From an uncultured Mucilaginibacter sp. (GTDB taxonomy: Bacteria > Bacteroidota > Bacteroidia > Sphingobacteriales > Sphingobacteriaceae), in NCBI RefSeq assembly GCF_946479965.1, contig NZ_CAMLHX010000037.1:1-38467 (forward strand): a stretch of DNA of 38,467 bases, given 5' to 3'. The notes beneath the pieces were generated by a model. It was not told where the DNA came from. It did not search any database and worked only from the letters and a program-made list of their open reading frames with translations. Below, one piece after another: positions 34,713 through 38,467 of the stretch. The stretch's first letter is position 1; each line of letters starts with the position of its first letter. The position numbers were made by a program, and so were the translations under genes.

Positions 34713-35146
34713 GAGCCTTCCTGTTCGGTTGGAACCCTGTGAAGTTTGAGTGGGTGGATCTGGATGAGGATATCGCAAAGCTCAGATCAGGTGAGGTTTT
34801 GGAAGACAATTGGAGCGCTGTCAGTCATAAAGCTATACAGCCCGGCGACCGGGCTTTTGTGGTGCGTGTGGGCGTTGAGCCTAAGGGTATGTTCGCTTCG
34901 GGTGTTATAGCTTCTGAGCCTTACGTGGCTTACCGTAACGGCAGGCATTATTACCGTGTTAACATCCAATTTGATACTTTGCTGAACCCTGATAAGGAAC
35001 CCATACTTACACTTGATATATTAAAGACCGGCGACCTGGCCAAACAAACCTGGACACCACAAGCATCGGGCATATCTATTAAGCCTGAACTGGTTGATGA
35101 GCTGGAAGGCGTTTGGCAGGACTTTTTGGAGACGCGGGATGCTTAA
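34709..35146 (+). CDS. Stand-alone EVE/PUA-like domain protein
   Basis: This 145-residue protein resembles the N-terminal domain found before HNH nucleases in McrA-like restriction proteins: an early Trp-rich stretch (GWNPVKFEW, 7-15), WSAVSHKAIQPGDRAFVVRVG (35-55), GMFASGVIASEPY (about 60-72) and the closing WTPQASGISIKPELVDELEGVW (about 115-136). Such EVE/PUA-like domains bind modified bases in nucleic acid. No HNH nuclease follows, since the frame stops and a repeat element begins within 5 nt. It is translationally coupled to the upstream coiled-coil gene by a 4-nt overlap. Assignment is from memory of the family pattern. Confidence 0.65.
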   Translation: MRAFLFGWNPVKFEWVDLDEDIAKLRSGEVLEDNWSAVSHKAIQPGDRAFVVRVGVEPKGMFASGVIASEPYVAYRNGRHYYRVNIQFDTLLNPDKEPILTLDILKTGDLAKQTWTPQASGISIKPELVDELEGVWQDFLETRDA

Positions 35147-35148
35147 TG

Positions 35149-35357
35149 TTTGTTCCGCTTGCGAGGGTGAAACAAATAGAACAAAGCGGAACAATCCGTT
35201 TAGTAAGCACTTGACAGTGAGCAGTTTGCAGTTTTGACCGGAACAAAGTGAAACAACTTATTCGTCAGGAAATTTAGCTGCAAAGTGCACATAACTACTT
35301 GATTAATAACATCTTGCAATAATGCATAATTTTGCTCCGCAAGCGGAACAAAATTAT
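35149..35357. repeat. Dispersed intergenic element, copy 2, with 15-bp inverted termini
   Basis: The left end TTTGTTCCGCTTGCG (35149-35163) and the right end CGCAAGCGGAACAAA (35338-35352) are perfect 15-bp inverted repeats about 204 bp apart. The left end also pairs locally with AAGCGGAACA (35184-35193), and the right end lies in a near-perfect 32-nt palindrome (35326-35357). The 37-nt core at 35248-35284 matches copy 1 (10264-10300) at 32 positions. Words GGAACA and GTGAAACA recur every 9-10 nt. It begins right after the EVE-like gene and ends just before DUF92. Confidence 0.75.
35211..35238. repeat. Heptamer array inside dispersed element copy 2
   Basis: TTGACAG, TGAGCAG, TTTGCAG and TTTTGAC follow in exact 7-nt register. 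The equivalent part of copy 1 lacks this sequence, so the array may have been inserted or grown within the element. Confidence 0.5.
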
Positions 35358-35379
35358 CAACCCGATTACGGACCAAACC

Positions 35380-36093
35380 ATGCTTACGCCAGACCCATAC
35401 GTTTATGTTATTCTTCTAGCGGCAGCTATCTGGAGCTACACCTCGGGTAGGCTTACACTTGCGGGAGCAATTGCAGGCGCACTCATCGGCTTTATAATTT
35501 ATAAAGGCGCCGGGTTACCCGGCTTTGTAATGCTGACCTTCTTCTTTACGGTTGGTTCCGCAGCAACCAAATGGCAGCGCGATAAAAAAGCACTTATGAA
35601 TGCCGCAGATCCACACAAGGCCCGTCGTACCGCCTGGCAGGTTTCGGCCAATGGCGGCGTTGCTGCCCTACTGGGTGCATGGGCCTGGCTGCAACCGGAA
35701 TATCTATCGTTAGCTCAGTTGATGATGGCGGGAAGTTTCGCTGCCGCTACCGCCGATACCCTGTCATCAGAATTAGGAACGGTATACGGCCGTCGCTTTT
35801 ATAATATCATCAGCCTAAAAAAAGATACACGCGGGTTGGATGGAGTTGTTAGTGTTGAAGGGACATTAATAGGGATAGTGGGAGCAGCTGCAATTGCTGC
35901 TATTTACGCGCTTAGTCCTGGATGGGATATGCGTTTCCTGGTAATAATATTAGCAGGCTTTACCGGGAATGTAGTTGATTCTGTTTTAGGGGCGTGGTTG
36001 GAGCGCAAGGGCAGAATAGGTAATAATGCGGTTAATTTTGTGAATACGCTAACCGGTGCGACAGTCTGCCTTATGCTTGCCGACCAGCTATAG
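35380..36093 (+). CDS. DUF92-family integral membrane protein
   Basis: The start was set at 35380 (MLTPDPYVYVILL); an upstream TTG would translate the palindrome of the repeat element. The 237-residue protein has about six hydrophobic segments and the DUF92 signature: WQVSANGGVAALLGA (about 87-101), the Ser/Thr-rich ADTLSSELGTVYG (about 127-139) and GFTGNVVDSVLGAWLERKG (about 199-217). Plant relatives act in phytyl-phosphate or lipid phosphate metabolism, but the bacterial role is not settled. Confidence 0.85.
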   Translation: MLTPDPYVYVILLAAAIWSYTSGRLTLAGAIAGALIGFIIYKGAGLPGFVMLTFFFTVGSAATKWQRDKKALMNAADPHKARRTAWQVSANGGVAALLGAWAWLQPEYLSLAQLMMAGSFAAATADTLSSELGTVYGRRFYNIISLKKDTRGLDGVVSVEGTLIGIVGAAAIAAIYALSPGWDMRFLVIILAGFTGNVVDSVLGAWLERKGRIGNNAVNFVNTLTGATVCLMLADQL

Positions 36094-36105
36094 CAACCTT
36101 AATAA

Positions 36106-36136
36106 TTTGCATATCCCGCGTTATAAGTTAAATTTG
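36106..36136 (+). promoter_or_regulatory. Bacteroidota-type promoter for the DoxX-like gene
   Basis: TTTG (36106-36109), a 19-nt spacer and TAAATTTG (36129-36136) match TTTG-N19-TAnnTTTG exactly. The predicted start point is about 24 nt before the ATG at 36167. It separates this gene from the upstream DUF92 gene. Confidence 0.75.
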
Positions 36137-36166
36137 TTAAAACCAATCTACTAAAACCAGTCACCT

Positions 36167-36901
36167 ATGGGTATACGTCAAAGGGTTCTCGCCCAAAAAT
36201 ACATTTACGCCGGTTCTGCATTATTGGGCCTTTGCTTTATAGGCACAGGTTTGCAGCATTTTATATATCTAAAGTTTGTAGCTACCCTTGTGCCTGCGTA
36301 TATGCCGGTGCCCATTTTTTGGGCCGGGTTTGTTGGTCTGGCTATGATATTAGCCGGCGTTAGTTTTTTACTAAGGCGCAAAACGCCGCTGGCGGCGTTG
36401 CTGTTAAGTATAATGATGGCCGGTTTTATTGTGATGATCCACGCCCCTAAATTGATTGCCAACCTTCATGACATCAACAACTGGGCACGCGCCATGCAGG
36501 ACCTCGCTATTTTAGGCGCGGTTATGATGCTTACCTCTCAAAAATCAATAAGCAAGGCCGGAGCATATTTATATGCCCCGCCAATTATATTGTTAGGCGC
36601 GGCGCATTTTATGCATCCCGCTTTGATCACGCCAAAAATACCTGCTTATTTACCGGCTACCTCCGTTTTGGATTTTGTTGTTGGCGCAGCAATGGTAGCC
36701 TTAGCAGTTTGTATCATTGCTAAACGATATGCGCAGATAGCGGCCTCGGCTTTGGGCGGATTGCTGCTGTTGTTTGCGCTGTTGTATAGCGTGCCCGTTT
36801 TAGCGGAAAACATAAACAATGGCGCTGAATGGACAAACTTGTTAATTTCTTTGGCGATTGCCGCGGGTGGATTCGTGGCAGCGGGGAAGGTTGGGAAATA
36901 A
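36167..36901 (+). CDS. DoxX-like membrane protein with an internal duplication
   Basis: This 244-residue protein has about eight membrane segments in two similar halves. Both halves share an early His-Phe (LQHF near 28-31, AAHFM near 146-150), a PAYMP/PAYLP turn (near 44-48 and 161-165) and a late helix ending before an Asn-rich loop. This looks like two DoxX-type four-helix units fused in tandem, whereas ordinary DoxX proteins have one. Function is unknown; DoxX proteins are linked loosely to redox stress. It has its own promoter. Confidence 0.75.
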   Translation: MGIRQRVLAQKYIYAGSALLGLCFIGTGLQHFIYLKFVATLVPAYMPVPIFWAGFVGLAMILAGVSFLLRRKTPLAALLLSIMMAGFIVMIHAPKLIANLHDINNWARAMQDLAILGAVMMLTSQKSISKAGAYLYAPPIILLGAAHFMHPALITPKIPAYLPATSVLDFVVGAAMVALAVCIIAKRYAQIAASALGGLLLLFALLYSVPVLAENINNGAEWTNLLISLAIAAGGFVAAGKVGK

Positions 36902-36927
36902 TCCCCTCAAAAAGGTAAAATATTATC

Positions 36928-37503
36928 ATGAAAATGAAAGCTTTTATGGCAGTTATCAGCATTATTATGCTAATAACTGCTTGCGATAAAAAGGATCAGG
37001 ATGACTTTGTTGTTGATCCTAAAATCCAAAGTAACCCGGTTTATAAAAAATTGAATAAGGAAAGAGACGCGAAAGAGCGTTTTATTCTTGATGCCGTACC
37101 GAGTTTAAAGACAAGTGACGTATTTTATGTTAACGATAGAGATTCGATCACTGCCGACAGCTCTTCGGCCAGAAATTTTAATTGCGTGGTTTATTTAAAA
37201 GCAGATACACTGCAAATAGATATTGGCAGGGGTACGGGCTATGGGGGTCGCGGATTTGTGGCAGCCTGTAATAATAAACAATTTACTATAACGCCCTATT
37301 ATTCAACCAACGTTATTAAGCCCTATGAACCTACATCCACTTTTAATGTACTGCAAAAATATATGGCATTAAATAAAGAAAAATATAATGCAGGTGACAG
37401 TATTTTTGGTAAAGTGAAATTTAAAATAATAGAGCAGGATGGGGAGAAAAAAATAACGCATACTGCCGAGGGTTATTTTAGGAGTAAAGTTGTTGGTCTT
37501 TAG
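36928..37503 (+). CDS. Putative lipoprotein, unknown function
   Basis: This 191-residue protein has a type II signal peptide: a hydrophobic helix and the lipobox LITAC with Cys19, followed by Asp/Lys-rich residues that suit export to the outer membrane in Bacteroidota. The mature part is polar with beta-rich stretches and no recognised domain or enzymatic motif. It lies 26 nt after the DoxX-like gene on the same strand and may share its transcript. Confidence 0.75.
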   Translation: MKMKAFMAVISIIMLITACDKKDQDDFVVDPKIQSNPVYKKLNKERDAKERFILDAVPSLKTSDVFYVNDRDSITADSSSARNFNCVVYLKADTLQIDIGRGTGYGGRGFVAACNNKQFTITPYYSTNVIKPYEPTSTFNVLQKYMALNKEKYNAGDSIFGKVKFKIIEQDGEKKITHTAEGYFRSKVVGL

Positions 37504-37521
37504 CTAGCAGCCCTTTTGCCA

Positions 37522-38467
37522 TTAACGTACTTTTACCTGTCCCGTTCCATAACCCAATTGTCCGTCCATATCCGTCCCCTCAACTATCACCGTATAATTT
37601 GCTGCCTTATCCGCGCTAAAAAAAGATACGGTGGCCTTGCCCGAAGCATCGGTTATTACATTGGGTTCCCAATGCAGTGTTGAACGCAGATCGGTACCCA
37701 TACCTTTATCACGATTATTTGCGGTATAACGCGGGCGGTAAAACTGTTTTGCAAGGGTAAATGGCAAAGTTTTGTATAAATACGTACCCGGAACCACCTG
37801 CATAAACGGCCCATGCTTTGAGCGGGTGGTAATTTCTATCCAAGCATCAAGATTATATTCCGGTGTCTTCCCGAAAGGCGGTGTTGCTAAAAATCTCATT
37901 CCGTAGTTTGTATCGTACTTGTTGCTAAACATTAACTCGATACCGGTAACATCTTCGGCCGTAAAATAATCCAGGTAGTTTTTTATTGTTGAATACCGCT
38001 GTTCAATGTTTTGCTTAGGATATATAAAATCAAGATCAATTCCGTCAAACACAAAATGTAGCTTCTTAAAATTGACGATCCAGGTCATTCGAATGGGCTT
38101 CGCTTGGGCAGCAGGTCTCCAATATCCCCGCTCCGTTAATCCTATTATTTTTTGTTTCAGCAGATCGTATAAGCTCATTTTATTAGCTTTTACCAATTCC
38201 TCCTCATCAATTATCAGGTCGGCTTCGCCGGGGCCGTTTAGGTTCTTTGAGCCTTTTATTATCTTTTTTGAAACGATGTTAACCTCGCTGAGCATACGGC
38301 CCTCGCCTTTGTAAAGCGAGAGCGCTTTTGCCTGCGCTGTTTTTAGTTTTGAATTGTTGAGCAGTGTACTGTCGGTGTTCAGGTACCAAGGCATTGTTAA
38401 TGGCGATGGGTTGAAAACAGGGAACTTTATTTCATCCATGTCTATCTTTACATTATTCTCGTTGCCA
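37522..38467 (-). CDS. Large surface protein, 3' end only (TonB plug / MG2-like)
   Basis: This frame is open through the right edge of the window, so only the C-terminal part (about 315 residues) is present; the Met at 38439 is internal. The segment LTERGYWRPA resembles a plug-like module, and the last 55 residues (LRSTLHWEPNVITDASGKATVSFF to GTGQVKVR) resemble the terminal beta domain of alpha-2-macroglobulin-like or carboxypeptidase-regulatory-like Bacteroidota proteins. It is probably an exported envelope protein. Its 5' end, signal peptide and partners are outside the window. Confidence 0.7.
   Translation of the reverse strand, partial: GNENNVKIDMDEIKFPVFNPSPLTMPWYLNTDSTLLNNSKLKTAQAKALSLYKGEGRMLSEVNIVSKKIIKGSKNLNGPGEADLIIDEEELVKANKMSLYDLLKQKIIGLTERGYWRPAAQAKPIRMTWIVNFKKLHFVFDGIDLDFIYPKQNIEQRYSTIKNYLDYFTAEDVTGIELMFSNKYDTNYGMRFLATPPFGKTPEYNLDAWIEITTRSKHGPFMQVVPGTYLYKTLPFTLAKQFYRPRYTANNRDKGMGTDLRSTLHWEPNVITDASGKATVSFFSADKAANYTVIVEGTDMDGQLGYGTGQVKVR

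Noticed and set aside
43..35238. Heptamer arrays considered as CRISPR or VNTR
   Set aside because: Units are 7 nt, degenerate and without spacers or cas genes, and half of the loci are inverted, so they are neither CRISPR nor an ordinary tandem repeat.
35147..35379. Possible remnant of an HNH nuclease after the EVE-like gene
   Set aside because: No HNH-like residues were found in any frame; the gap is occupied by the dispersed element.

Overview
This window looks like a chromosomal segment from a Bacteroidota bacterium of the family Sphingobacteriaceae (Mucilaginibacter/Pedobacter-like). The evidence is the Bacteroidota order secY-map-infA-rpmJ with no adk, TTTG-N19-TAnnTTTG promoters, mostly weak or absent Shine-Dalgarno sequences, and typical Bacteroidota lineage families. 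The genus is an inference from gene style and was not tested. No rRNA, tRNA, CRISPR array, prophage or transposase was seen.

Layout. 1-16.5 kb is mixed metabolism: a beta-carbonic anhydrase with a DUF1275 membrane protein (minus strand); dnaK; a TMEM175-like channel; a GH31 alpha-glucosidase; two small Cys-rich exported proteins, one of them a 59-residue gene; a sugar nucleotidyltransferase; an M42 aminopeptidase; a GNAT acetyltransferase; an S8 peptidase; an acyl-CoA carboxylase beta subunit; then a SulP anion transporter followed by a second carbonic anhydrase. 16.6-31.9 kb is the merged S10-spc-alpha ribosomal cluster, read on the minus strand from rplC to rplQ, with secY, map, infA, rpmJ and rpoA inside. 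It lacks rpsJ at its head. 32.2-38.5 kb holds a hotdog thioesterase, a prephenate dehydrogenase, a coiled-coil membrane protein overlapping a stand-alone EVE-like protein, a DUF92 membrane protein, a DoxX-like protein, a lipoprotein and the 3' end of a large surface protein.

How genes work together. SulP plus carbonic anhydrase form a probable bicarbonate uptake/hydration pair. The ribosomal cluster supplies most large- and small-subunit proteins together with SecY, methionine aminopeptidase, IF-1 and RNA polymerase alpha. A good promoter and a leader hairpin precede rplC, and further hairpins lie between rpsD/rpoA and rpoA/rplQ, where output could be tuned.

Most unusual signal. Several intergenic gaps hold short arrays of degenerate 7-nt words. 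At three places the words on the left are matched by their reverse complements on the right (4+4, 5+5 and 4+5 units), and each locus uses its own word. Two other gaps carry related copies of a roughly 205-bp element with a conserved 37-nt core and inverted termini; the termini match within a copy but differ between copies. I do not recall a description of either in this group. No gap exceeds 300 bases; the largest (10118-10416, 299 bases) is mostly one copy of this element.
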